Assembly (NCBI RefSeq): GCF_014646335.1
Contig: NZ_BMNG01000008.1
Location: forward strand, 1-64,000
Direction: 5' to 3'
DNA from: Streptomyces lasiicapitis
Lineage (GTDB): Bacteria > Actinomycetota > Actinomycetes > Streptomycetales > Streptomycetaceae
DNA length: 64,000 nt
Within the stretch, counting starts at the first letter, position 1; each line of letters begins with the position of its first letter. Shown here piece after piece: positions 57,559 to 64,000 of the stretch. The notes beneath the pieces were generated by a model. The model was not told the DNA's origin, searched no databases, and saw nothing but the letters and a program-made list of their open reading frames with translations. The translations under genes were made by a program, and so were the position numbers.

Positions 57559-58563
57559 ATGACGACCACGTCCGCCGCCGTCAGTTCCCCCGTCATACCC
57601 CCGGTCCTCGCCGAGGTCGTACGCTCCGGCTTCGTCGAGGGCAGCCACCGGGGCAGCCTGGTGCTCCTCGGTGCCGACGGCGGCGTGCAGCTCGCGCTCG
57701 GCGATGTGACCGCGCCGGTCTTCCCGCGCTCCACCAACAAGCCGATGCAGGCCGCCGCGGTGCTGCGGGCCGGGCTCGACCTGGCCGGTGAGCGCCTCGC
57801 CCTGGCCGCCGCCAGCCACTCCGGGGAAACGTTTCACCTCGATCTCGTACAGAAGATGCTGGCCGAGCACGGGCTGACCGCGGCCGAGCTGCAGTGCCCC
57901 GAGGACCTGCCACTGGACCCCGTCGAGGCCGAGACGTACCTCGCGGCGGGCGCCGTACGCGACCGCGTCACGATGAACTGCTCCGGCAAGCACACGGCGA
58001 TGCTCGCGGTGTGCGAGCTGAACGGCTGGGCCAAGGAGAGCTACCTCGACCCGGAGCACCCCCTCCAGCGCCTGGTCCACGAGGTCATCGAGGAGGCGGC
58101 GGGCGAGCGGGTCACGGCCGTCGGCACGGACGGCTGCGGCGCGCCCCTCATGGCCATCTCCCTGACCGGTCTCGCCCGCGCCTACCGGCACTTCGTGCTC
58201 GCCCCCGAGGGCAGCCCCGAGCGCCGGGTCGCGGACGCGATGCGGACCCACCCGGAGTACGTCGCGGGGACGCGGCGGCCCGACACCTGGCTGATGCGGG
58301 AGGTGCCCGGCGCGCTGTCGAAGATGGGCGCCGAGGCCGTCCAGGCCGTCGCGCTGCCCGACGGCCGGGCCCTCGCCTTCAAGATCGACGACGGCGCGAC
58401 CCGCGCTCTTGGCCCTGTCCTCGCCCAGGCGCTGCGCGCGCTCGGCGTCGACGCACCGGTCCTTGACCGCATCGGCAGGGCGCCGCTGCTCGGGGCGGGG
58501 CGTGAGGTGGGGGAGATACGGGCCGCGGCTCTGCCGGCCGTGCCGGCGGCCCGCAAGGGCTGA
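57559..58563 (+). CDS. L-asparaginase II family protein
   Basis: 334 aa, matching the rhizobial-type Asparaginase_II family (about 330 aa). Conserved motifs: FPRSTNKPMQAAAVLRAG, SHSGETFH, NCSGKHTAMLAVCELNGW, GTDGCGAPLMAISL and FKIDDGATRALGP. It hydrolyses asparagine to aspartate and ammonia. ATG 57559 is preceded by GGAAGG. The stop codon lies inside the first unit of a tandem repeat that continues 120 bp downstream. Confidence 0.9.
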   Translation: MTTTSAAVSSPVIPPVLAEVVRSGFVEGSHRGSLVLLGADGGVQLALGDVTAPVFPRSTNKPMQAAAVLRAGLDLAGERLALAAASHSGETFHLDLVQKMLAEHGLTAAELQCPEDLPLDPVEAETYLAAGAVRDRVTMNCSGKHTAMLAVCELNGWAKESYLDPEHPLQRLVHEVIEEAAGERVTAVGTDGCGAPLMAISLTGLARAYRHFVLAPEGSPERRVADAMRTHPEYVAGTRRPDTWLMREVPGALSKMGAEAVQAVALPDGRALAFKIDDGATRALGPVLAQALRALGVDAPVLDRIGRAPLLGAGREVGEIRAAALPAVPAARKG

Positions 58564-58680
58564 CGCTGGCCTGCGGGGGCTGACGCGGTGACCCGTACGG
58601 GCCGCGGTGGCGACCTGTAGGGGCTGACGCGGCGGCCCGCGCGGGCTGACGTGGCGACCTGTAGGGGCTGACGTGTCGAC
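58557..58680. repeat. 22-bp tandem repeat at the asparaginase 3' end
   Basis: Six units starting GGGCTGACG(C/T)(G/T)G: 58557, 58577, 58599 (variant GGGCCGCGGTGG), 58621, 58643 and 58665. Spacing is 22 bp except the first (20 bp). The first unit holds the gene's TGA stop; units 3 and 5 share CGACCTGTAG. Confidence 0.85.
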
Positions 58681-58712
58681 GGGGTGGCCCACGGGCGTGG
58701 GCCACCCCGTCG
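58677..58712. terminator. Terminator after the tandem repeat
   Basis: A 17-bp perfect stem (58677-58693 with 58696-58712) closing on GG. It ends transcription from the asparaginase gene. Confidence 0.8.
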
Positions 58713-58777
58713 CTTCATTGGGGCCTGGGCCTGGCGTTGGCGGGGCCTTGTAGATGGCCCGGACCCCCGGGTTTGAC

Positions 58778-58824
58778 GGCTGACCGAACTCCCGGCTCCC
58801 CTCCGGATGAGAGCTCGGTCAGCC
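58778..58824. terminator. Hairpin near the end of the 61-aa gene
   Basis: GGCTGACCGA and TCGGTCAGCC form a 10-bp perfect stem with a 27-nt loop, 17 bp past the stop of the minus-strand small gene. It is a weaker terminator candidate. Confidence 0.45.
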
Positions 58825-58841
58825 CGACTGTGGGCCGCCCC

Positions 58842-59027
58842 TCAGCCCGACTGGGCGAGGAGCAGCACGAGGATCAGCGCCCCGATGCCACCGAAGGTGG
58901 CGTTCTTGGCCTTGATCCCGACGGTCAGCATGACGAACGCGATGATCCCCATCGGCCCGTACTTCCACTGGACGAGCTGCTCGAATCCGATGGCGAGGGC
59001 GGCGATGACGACGGCGATGAGCGGCAT
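58842..59027 (-). CDS. 61-aa two-helix membrane protein beside devE
   Basis: Starts MPLIAVVIAALAIGFEQ with GGGGG ribosome-binding site. Two hydrophobic helices flank VQWKYGPMG, and LTVGIKAKNATFGGIGA follows. Its paralogue at 60217 shares EQ-VQWKYG--GII----LTVG-KAKN-T---IGA. It is transcribed divergently from devE, sharing the intergenic operators. The function is unknown; the pairing with a DevA-family regulator is repeated 1.4 kb away, arguing for a linked role. Confidence 0.82.
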   Translation of the reverse strand: MPLIAVVIAALAIGFEQLVQWKYGPMGIIAFVMLTVGIKAKNATFGGIGALILVLLLAQSG

Positions 59028-59159
59028 GACGGTCCCCCTTCCGCACGGGGGCGAGGAGCCCCCTGGCCGGCTGCCAACTGGTCGACCCGGTCGCCGGGTT
59101 CGGCCCGGCGGCCTGGGCTGGTGGCCAACCCCCCCCAGAGAGTCTGACCATGTCGCCCA

Positions 59160-59174
59160 AGTTGGCTACCAACT
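59160..59174. promoter_or_regulatory. Palindromic operator upstream of devE
   Basis: AGTTGG-CTA-CCAACT is a perfect 6-3-6 palindrome; the same element occurs upstream of devA. AACTGAGTT follows. It lies between the divergent starts and is a candidate DevA/DevE site. Confidence 0.6.
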
Positions 59175-59261
59175 CCAACTGAGTTATCTCCGCGATGGTG
59201 CGTCTCATAACCACCTTCTCAGCAACTCCCCAAAGATGGCGAGAAGTTGTACTGTTTGGTT

Positions 59262-60170
59262 GTGAGCCCGGACCAGGCCTCAGTCAACGAGCGGAAGAGG
59301 GCGAGCAAGCCTCCCCACCGCTCCCATCGCGACGTGGCGGACGAGCTGCGCGACCGGATCAGGTCCGGGGAGCTGCGGCCGGGCCAACGCATGCCCACGC
59401 AGGCCGAGTTGGCCGTCGAGTTCGGGGTGGAGCGGGGTGCCGTGCGGCAGGCGCTGCGGATTCTGCAGAGCGAGCATCTGCTGGCCAATGTGTCCAAGGG
59501 CAGCCCCGCCACGGTCGCGGGGCCTTCGGGGCCGAGCCCGGACACGGTCCGTCCGGAGCCGACCATGGTCGGACTCGCGCCGCGCGTCGCCGCCGCCTTC
59601 CAGGCGCCGCACGTGGAGATCGACGCGCTGTGTCTCACCTCGGTCTCCCTGACGATGGCGATCGGCGAACCGCTGCGGCAGATTCACGCCGGGGGGCTGA
59701 AACCGGCCAAGGTCGACGTCCGGGTGCTGCTGCCGAGCCGCGACATCGACCTCGCCTTCCCGGCGCCGGTCGAGGGCGACGACGACGGCGGCCATGTGCA
59801 CCGCCGCTGGCTCGACCAGCGCAACGCGCAGGGGCAGGTGCTGCGGCACAACCTGCTGACGCTGCGTACGACGCACCACATCGACGTCCAGGTGGAGTTC
59901 CGCGCCCTGCCGTTCACCCCGCCCGTCAAGCTCTACCTGCTCAACGGCTCCGAGGCGCTGTTCGCGTACTACACGCTCGCCAAGCGCGGCGAGGAGATCG
60001 GCCAGGAGTATCTGGAGATGTGGGACGCGCAGGGAACGCAGTCGATGCTCTTCCCGTTCCACCAAGGGGACGGGTTGCGGGACACGACGTTCGTGGAGCA
60101 GTCCCATCTGTGGTTCAACGCGCTCTGGGAGACGATCAGTCAGGACCTGTGGCTGAACCCCGGCCCGTAA
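59262..60170 (+). CDS. devE: DevE-like GntR-family developmental regulator
   Basis: 302 aa. GntR winged helix at about 20-90 (VADELRDRIRSGELRPGQRMPTQAELAVEFGVERGAVRQALRILQSEHLL). A C-terminal domain specific to the DevA family follows (VDVRVLLPSRDIDLAFPAPVEG, RRWLDQRNAQGQVLRHNLL, VKLYLLNGSEALFAYYTL). GTG 59262 is chosen because the devA paralogue starts at the equivalent GTG, giving the same length. TACTGT ends 6 nt before it, so the message is probably leaderless. In S. coelicolor devA and devE are described as duplicated genes with distinct developmental roles. Confidence 0.8.
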   Translation: MSPDQASVNERKRASKPPHRSHRDVADELRDRIRSGELRPGQRMPTQAELAVEFGVERGAVRQALRILQSEHLLANVSKGSPATVAGPSGPSPDTVRPEPTMVGLAPRVAAAFQAPHVEIDALCLTSVSLTMAIGEPLRQIHAGGLKPAKVDVRVLLPSRDIDLAFPAPVEGDDDGGHVHRRWLDQRNAQGQVLRHNLLTLRTTHHIDVQVEFRALPFTPPVKLYLLNGSEALFAYYTLAKRGEEIGQEYLEMWDAQGTQSMLFPFHQGDGLRDTTFVEQSHLWFNALWETISQDLWLNPGP

Positions 60171-60216
60171 GGCGCGCGTGCGGCGCGCGGGCTCGGACCG
60201 GCAGTTCAGCGCCTGG

Positions 60217-60405
60217 TCACAGGGCGGGTCCCGTCACCATCAGGGCGAGCACGACAGCCCCGATCGAGCTGCAGGTGGGGTTCTTCGCCTTGACGCCCAC
60301 GGTCAGCAGGAGCAGACCGATGATGCCGAGGGTTCCGTACTTCCACTGCACGACTTGCTCGATGGTGACGGCGAACACGGCTGCGAGGAGGGCTATGGCG
60401 GGCAT
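60217..60405 (-). CDS. 62-aa two-helix membrane protein beside devA
   Basis: Starts MPAIALLAAVFAVTIEQ with a strong AGGAGG ribosome-binding site. Same organisation and signature as the 61-aa paralogue (VQWKYGTLGII, LTVGVKAKNPT) but with a Cys in PTCSSIGA. It is transcribed divergently from devA and converges on devE. Function unknown. Confidence 0.82.
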   Translation of the reverse strand: MPAIALLAAVFAVTIEQVVQWKYGTLGIIGLLLLTVGVKAKNPTCSSIGAVVLALMVTGPAL

Positions 60406-60434
60406 GGTGGTTCCTCCTTTTGCCATCTTGGGCG

Positions 60435-60460
60435 AGTTGGCAACCAACTCACTTGAGTTG
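60435..60460. promoter_or_regulatory. Overlapping palindromic operators upstream of devA
   Basis: AGTTGG-CAA-CCAACT (60435-60449) is a perfect 6-3-6 palindrome identical in arms to the devE site. It overlaps CAACTC-ACTT-GAGTTG (60445-60460), a perfect 6-4-6 palindrome. Both lie between the divergent starts. Confidence 0.65.
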
Positions 60461-60534
60461 TCCCCACTTGGTTGGTCATCCTAACCACTTCGCGTCAACT
60501 CCCTGAGATGGTACGGAAGTTGTATCGTCTGGTC

Positions 60535-61443
60535 GTGACCAAGGAGAGCGTTGCAGTGAACGGCAGCAGAAAGCCCTCACCCCAGGACATCGCGGACGCC
60601 CTGCGCGAGCGCATCCGCACCGGCACTCTCAGGGCGGGCGACCGCCTCCCCACCCAGGCCCAGCTCGCCAAGGAGTTCGGCGTGGAGCGGGGGACGGTGC
60701 GGCAGGCACTCCTTTCGTTGCAGCGGGACGGGTTGCTGAACCACATCAGCAGGGGCAGTCCCCCGCGGGTCGCGGGGGAGCCCACCGGTTCCGCGGCCAC
60801 CGCCGCCGCGCAGCCTCAGCCGCAGCCGTCGATGGTGGCGCTGGCACCGCGCCTCGCGGAGGCGTTCCGGGAGCCGCACGTGCGGGTCGACGTCGTCTCG
60901 TACACCGCCGAGACCCTCATGAACGCCCTCTCCGAGCCGATCCGGCAGATCCACGAGGGGCGGATGCGCCCGGAGTCGATCGACGTACGCATCCTGCTGC
61001 CGAGCAGCGACATCGACCTGGCCTTCCCGGTGCCGGTCGCGAACGGCGACGCCGAGGACCGCGGCCGGCTGCAGCGGCGCTGGCTGGCACAGCGCAACGC
61101 GCAGGGGCAGGTGCTGCGCCACAACCTCCTCAACCTGCGGCAGTCGCACGGCATGGAGGTGCGTGTGACGTTCCGGGCCCTGCCGTTCACGACGCCTGTG
61201 AAGCTCTATCTCCTCAATGGGCAGGAGGCGTTGCTCGCCTTCTACACGCTGGAGTCCATGGACGTGGAGGTCGACGGGCAGGGCGGCGCGAGTGTCCCCG
61301 CCTACGACGCCGGCGGGCTGACCGCCGCCCTCTTCTCCTTCGCCGACGGCGCGAGCCCGCGTGACTCCGGCTTCGTGGAAGAATCTCAGAAGTGGTTCGA
61401 CGCCCTCTGGGAAACGATCACGACGGACCTGACACTCTCTTAG
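60535..61443 (+). CDS. devA: DevA GntR-family developmental regulator
   Basis: 302 aa, paralogue of the preceding devE. Winged helix: IADALRERIRTGTLRAGDRLPTQAQLAKEFGVERGTVRQALLSLQRDGLL. The C-terminal domain has VDVRILLPSSDIDLAFPVPVANG-type motif (IDVRILLPSS), QRRWLAQRNAQGQVLRHNLL and VKLYLLNGQEALLAFYTLE. GTG 60535 has TATCGT ending 6 nt upstream; upstream ATGs would translate the promoter. devB starts at the base after the TAG. In S. coelicolor devA is needed for normal aerial development. Confidence 0.85.
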   Translation: MTKESVAVNGSRKPSPQDIADALRERIRTGTLRAGDRLPTQAQLAKEFGVERGTVRQALLSLQRDGLLNHISRGSPPRVAGEPTGSAATAAAQPQPQPSMVALAPRLAEAFREPHVRVDVVSYTAETLMNALSEPIRQIHEGRMRPESIDVRILLPSSDIDLAFPVPVANGDAEDRGRLQRRWLAQRNAQGQVLRHNLLNLRQSHGMEVRVTFRALPFTTPVKLYLLNGQEALLAFYTLESMDVEVDGQGGASVPAYDAGGLTAALFSFADGASPRDSGFVEESQKWFDALWETITTDLTLS

Positions 61444-62199
61444 GTGACTCCTGACTCCACGCAACCCGATGCGACAGCGCCCGAGCCGGTGACGGACGAG
61501 ACCGAGTACCTCCGGGCGCTGGTCGACGACGTCCAGTACGTCTTCTTTGACTTCGACGGCCCCATCTGCCGCCTCTTCGCCGGGCATTCGGCAAGGAAGG
61601 TCGCGGAGGAGCAGGTGCGCTGGCTCGAGGAACGGGGGCTGCACGGGCTGCTTGCGGCGGGTGTGCGAGGTGAGGCCGATCCGTACGTCGTGCTGGCCGC
61701 CGTCGACGAGCGTCATCCCGAAAGCGACCTGGTCGCCGATCTCGAGGCGCGGCTCACGCACGAGGAGCAGAAGGCGGTCCTGTCCGCCTGGCCCACGGCC
61801 TATGCCGACGCGCTCATCCGCACATGGTGGGCCACCGGCGCCCGTCTCGCCATCACCACGAACAACTCGCCGGGGCCGGTGGCCAGTTACCTGTCCGACC
61901 GGGGGCTGATCGACTGTTTTACGCCCCACATATACGGCCGCACGCAGAACCTGCACCTGCTCAAGCCGGATCCGTACTGCGTCAACCGCGCCCTCCTCGC
62001 GATGGGTGCCGACCCCGCCCGCACCGTGATGATCGGTGACGCCGCTTCGGACTACCTCGCGGCGCGGGCCGCCGGCGTGCGTTTCCTCGGCTACGCGCGC
62101 AACGAACGCAAGCTGCGCGTCCTCCAGGAGGCCGGTGCCGAGTGGACGGTGTCGTCACTGGCGCCGCTGCTCCACATGCTCGCGGGCGGCGCGAGGTAG
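61444..62199 (+). CDS. devB: HAD-family hydrolase DevB
   Basis: 251 aa. The HAD nucleophile motif is FFDFDGPICRLF (DxDGP, where the usual Thr/Val is Pro). Motif II is LAITTNNSPGP, motif III Lys in HLLKPDPYCV, and motif IV VMIGDAASDYLAA. The cap is helical as in phosphoglycolate-phosphatase-like enzymes. GTG 61444 directly follows the devA stop, so the two genes are one transcript and translation-coupled. The substrate is unknown. Confidence 0.85.
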   Translation: MTPDSTQPDATAPEPVTDETEYLRALVDDVQYVFFDFDGPICRLFAGHSARKVAEEQVRWLEERGLHGLLAAGVRGEADPYVVLAAVDERHPESDLVADLEARLTHEEQKAVLSAWPTAYADALIRTWWATGARLAITTNNSPGPVASYLSDRGLIDCFTPHIYGRTQNLHLLKPDPYCVNRALLAMGADPARTVMIGDAASDYLAARAAGVRFLGYARNERKLRVLQEAGAEWTVSSLAPLLHMLAGGAR

Positions 62200-62431
62200 C
62201 GGGGGCCGCCCTCGTGGAACCGCCGGAGCGAATTCGGCCGCGCCCCATTGCCGACTATCCGGCCGCTGTCGTCGGGAATGCCGTGGAGTGCGAAATGGTA
62301 AGACCGCCCGACATATTCAAGGCGGCAGGAACGCGCAGTAATGAAACAGGCGCGCAAGGTAAGTAAGTGCGAGCGTCCACATAGTGGCATGCACGGATGC
62401 CTTTTCCCGGGGCGAGATACCCTCTGCGCTC
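62200..62431. other. Intergenic region between devB and the phosphotransferase gene
   Basis: 232 bp, less GC-rich than the flanks. A short frame at 62295 (MVRPPDIFKAAGTRSNETG plus AQGK) has no good ribosome-binding site and I do not call it. CCGCC...GGCGG near 62305-62326 could be a weak hairpin. Confidence 0.4.
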
Positions 62432-63580
62432 ATGTCGCAACCTCTGCCCGGCAGAGCCGATTTGGCCCCATCGGTCTCGGTCGGCCCTTTCGACCGGCTG
62501 GTCCGCAAATTGGCTGCCGCCCATCGCGAACGCCCTGGTGGGAAGGTGGTGACCGGCTATCACAACAGCAACTACATCGTGCCGCTCGGGTGGACGCTGG
62601 CGGTGTTGCTGCGGACGATGCCGTTTCGCGCGCGGGTGAAATGCCGTACTCCGCTGGAGGCCGCGGAGGTCGCGCCGCGTATCTGGCCGAGCGAGGGTGA
62701 CCTGCTCGAGGTGGTCACCCGCCATCTCAAGGAAGTCCCACGCTGCCTGCTCGACTTCGACGACTGGTCGATGCACGCGTACCGTGCCGGACGCGCGCTG
62801 ACCGAGGTCGACGAGGACGAACTCAACACCGACGAGCTGATGGTCAAGCTCGCCGACTTCTTCGCCAGAACCGTGTCCGTGCCGGAGTCCGAGCTGCCGC
62901 CCAGGCCTGAGGGGTGGCCCGAGGACGGGGATTCCAACGGCTTTCTCGCCTGGCTCGTCAACTTCACCGAGAAGCGGGTGCACCAGGCCAACCGGCGGCG
63001 ATTCGACGCGCTATTCGAGTCGATCGGTATCCGGCCGAACGCCATGGTCGAGTTTCAGGAGAAGGCCCCGCCGCTGCGCGATCGCCCGTTCTGTCTGCTG
63101 CACACGGACGTCCATCGCGCCAACATCGTGGTCGACCGCCGGGAAATCGCCGTCATCGACTGGGAGTTGGCGCTGTACGGCGACCCCCTGCACGACCTCG
63201 CGACACACCTCGTACGCATGGATTACGACAAGGAGCAGCACCTGCGGATGCGCCGGCTGTGGACCGAGGCCATGGTGACGGCGGGCCGGGCCGAACTGAC
63301 AGCGGGCATCGAGGCCGACCTGCCCGTCTACCTGGATTTCGAGTACGCCCAGTCGGTCTTTCCCGACGTCATGCGCGCCGCTCTGTCCCTGCCCGGGGGG
63401 AAGCCGGACGACGACGACTTCGCTGGTGCCGCCGAGCACATCTGCCGGGCCTTGCGGCGGGCGGCCGACCCGCTGCGCCTGGAGTCGGTCCCGGACCAGG
63501 CCCACGCCGTGGAGGCCGTGCGGAGTTGGCACGCCGAGGTGCACGGGCGGGAGGCGGCCGAGCCGCGTCCGGCCATGTGA
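62432..63580 (+). CDS. APH-type phosphotransferase
   Basis: 382-aa kinase-fold protein. The catalytic loop is LLHTDVHRANIVVDRREIAVIDWELALYGDPLHDLA (split: HTDVHRANIV, IDWELA, GDPLHDLA), matching aminoglycoside/choline kinase-like enzymes. The N-lobe is unusually short of a canonical Lys region (VVTGYHNSNYIVPLG). ATG 62432 has TACCCT ending 8 nt upstream and no Shine-Dalgarno, suggesting a leaderless message. It follows devB after 232 bp. Substrate unknown; resistance is not implied. Confidence 0.85.
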   Translation: MSQPLPGRADLAPSVSVGPFDRLVRKLAAAHRERPGGKVVTGYHNSNYIVPLGWTLAVLLRTMPFRARVKCRTPLEAAEVAPRIWPSEGDLLEVVTRHLKEVPRCLLDFDDWSMHAYRAGRALTEVDEDELNTDELMVKLADFFARTVSVPESELPPRPEGWPEDGDSNGFLAWLVNFTEKRVHQANRRRFDALFESIGIRPNAMVEFQEKAPPLRDRPFCLLHTDVHRANIVVDRREIAVIDWELALYGDPLHDLATHLVRMDYDKEQHLRMRRLWTEAMVTAGRAELTAGIEADLPVYLDFEYAQSVFPDVMRAALSLPGGKPDDDDFAGAAEHICRALRRAADPLRLESVPDQAHAVEAVRSWHAEVHGREAAEPRPAM

Positions 63581-63669
63581 CGGTCATCCGGTCTTCCTGA
63601 CCGCCCCGGCCGCGGGCACCATGAGCTCCTGCATGCTCGTGTCAACTCGGTGGTGGGCAGGGGGACTTG

Positions 63670-64000
63670 ATGGCTGGTGGTCGTTTGGCTTGGGGCTCCG
63701 ACTCGGAGAGCTGGGCACGCGCGGAGTCCGTGGTCACCAAGACACTCCTCCTCGCCGTGTTCGTGCTCGGCCTGGTGGCCCAGTTCGTCACCCCCGTCGG
63801 CGACGCCCTCGAAGGCAAGGCGTATCTCGGCGGCGCCATCCTCAGCCTGGTCGGTTACGTGCTCTACAGCGAGCTGCGGGGGCTCAACGATGCCCTGCGC
63901 CCCACGGCCCGGCAGGAAGTCGCGGCGAGTGAGCTGCGGCAGTACTTCGGTGCGGCGCTCGGCCGGGCAGCGCCGCGGATCGACGCGATCGGGTTCACGG
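63670..64000 (+). CDS. Membrane protein, truncated by window end
   Basis: ATG 63670 has AGGGGGACTTG upstream. The reading frame is open to base 64000 (110 codons, no stop). It begins MAGGRLAWGSDSESWARAES, then two hydrophobic helices (TKTLLLAVFVLGLVAQFVTP and AYLGGAILSLVGYVLYSEL) followed by a cytoplasmic-looking region LRQYFGAALGRAAPRIDAIG. The remaining length and family are unknown. It follows the phosphotransferase after 89 bp. Confidence 0.65.
   Translation, partial: MAGGRLAWGSDSESWARAESVVTKTLLLAVFVLGLVAQFVTPVGDALEGKAYLGGAILSLVGYVLYSELRGLNDALRPTARQEVAASELRQYFGAALGRAAPRIDAIGFT

Noticed and set aside
58557..58680. Possible CRISPR-like array because of regularly spaced repeats.
   Set aside because: Units are contiguous 22-bp imperfect tandem repeats with no unique spacers, and no cas genes are present.
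62295..62366. A 23-aa frame upstream of the phosphotransferase gene as a leader peptide.
   Set aside because: It has no ribosome-binding site, no promoter at leaderless spacing and no codon run typical of an attenuator.

Overview
The window is a high-GC Streptomyces chromosome segment. The evidence is its actinomycete-specific gene set: a mycothiol synthase, GlnR, an RsiG with both c-di-GMP motifs, the DevE/DevA/DevB developmental genes, a Nur-like nickel regulator, 11-nt PHO boxes, GTG/TTG starts, ATGA/GTGA/TTGA overlaps, and several genes with a -10 hexamer only 6-8 nt before the start codon. From memory the gene order resembles the S. coelicolor region around SCO4124-SCO4192; I could not check this. 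I see no tRNA, rRNA, insertion sequence, CRISPR array, integrase or prophage.

Layout. 0-4.5 kb: a NarL-type two-component system operonic with a two-gene ABC transporter, then a GNAT gene. 4.6-16.6 kb: a chromosomal type IV secretion-like cluster. It holds a VirD4-like protein with a degenerate Walker A, a VirB4-type ATPase, a PrgI/SCO6880-type protein, and VirB6-, VirB8- and VirB2-like membrane proteins. Near it lie a proline-rich membrane protein and a divergent lytic transglycosylase/NlpC hydrolase. No relaxase or integrase is visible. 17-21.3 kb: PAP2 phosphatase, Tat/lipobox BBE-type oxidoreductase, two small proteins, an LppX-like lipoprotein and CsoR with its operator. 21.4-33.3 kb: a phosphate/polyphosphate block (DUF47-pit, pstSCAB with a PHO-box array, ppk-CHAD-nudix), with an FG-GAP secreted protein inside. 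33.5-37 kb: a GntR-controlled ABC transporter and mshD. 37-40.3 kb: secreted 5'-nucleotidase and an LmeA-like protein. 40-46 kb: an ABC-F protein whose frame runs through an intergenic repeat, an MprAB-like two-component system and an HtrA-like protease. 46-51 kb: LacI regulator, glnR, hydrolase, MoaD-like protein, membrane protein and a second LmeA-like protein. 51.5-53 kb: a cysteine-type leader peptide, a rhodanese and a DUF1416 protein. 53-58.6 kb: small membrane proteins, a nitrobindin-like protein, nur, a YgfZ-like protein, dtd, rsiG and an asparaginase. 58.8-62.2 kb: a duplicated module in which a ~61-aa membrane protein gene diverges from a DevA-family GntR gene (devE, then devA-devB). 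The window ends with an APH-type phosphotransferase and a truncated membrane-protein gene.

Functional links. Phosphate capture (PstSCAB, Pit), release (5'-nucleotidase) and storage (Ppk, CHAD) lie close together, and the pstS promoter carries strong PHO boxes. Several developmental regulators (RsiG, DevE, DevA) are adjacent. The most unusual structures are the duplicated dev modules with shared AGTTGG-N3-CCAACT palindromes, the relaxase-less type IV secretion-like cluster, the 20-bp palindrome abutting the gntR start, paired CGAGACG palindromes upstream of the ABC-F gene, and two families of interspersed intergenic repeats, one of which has extended the ABC-F protein.
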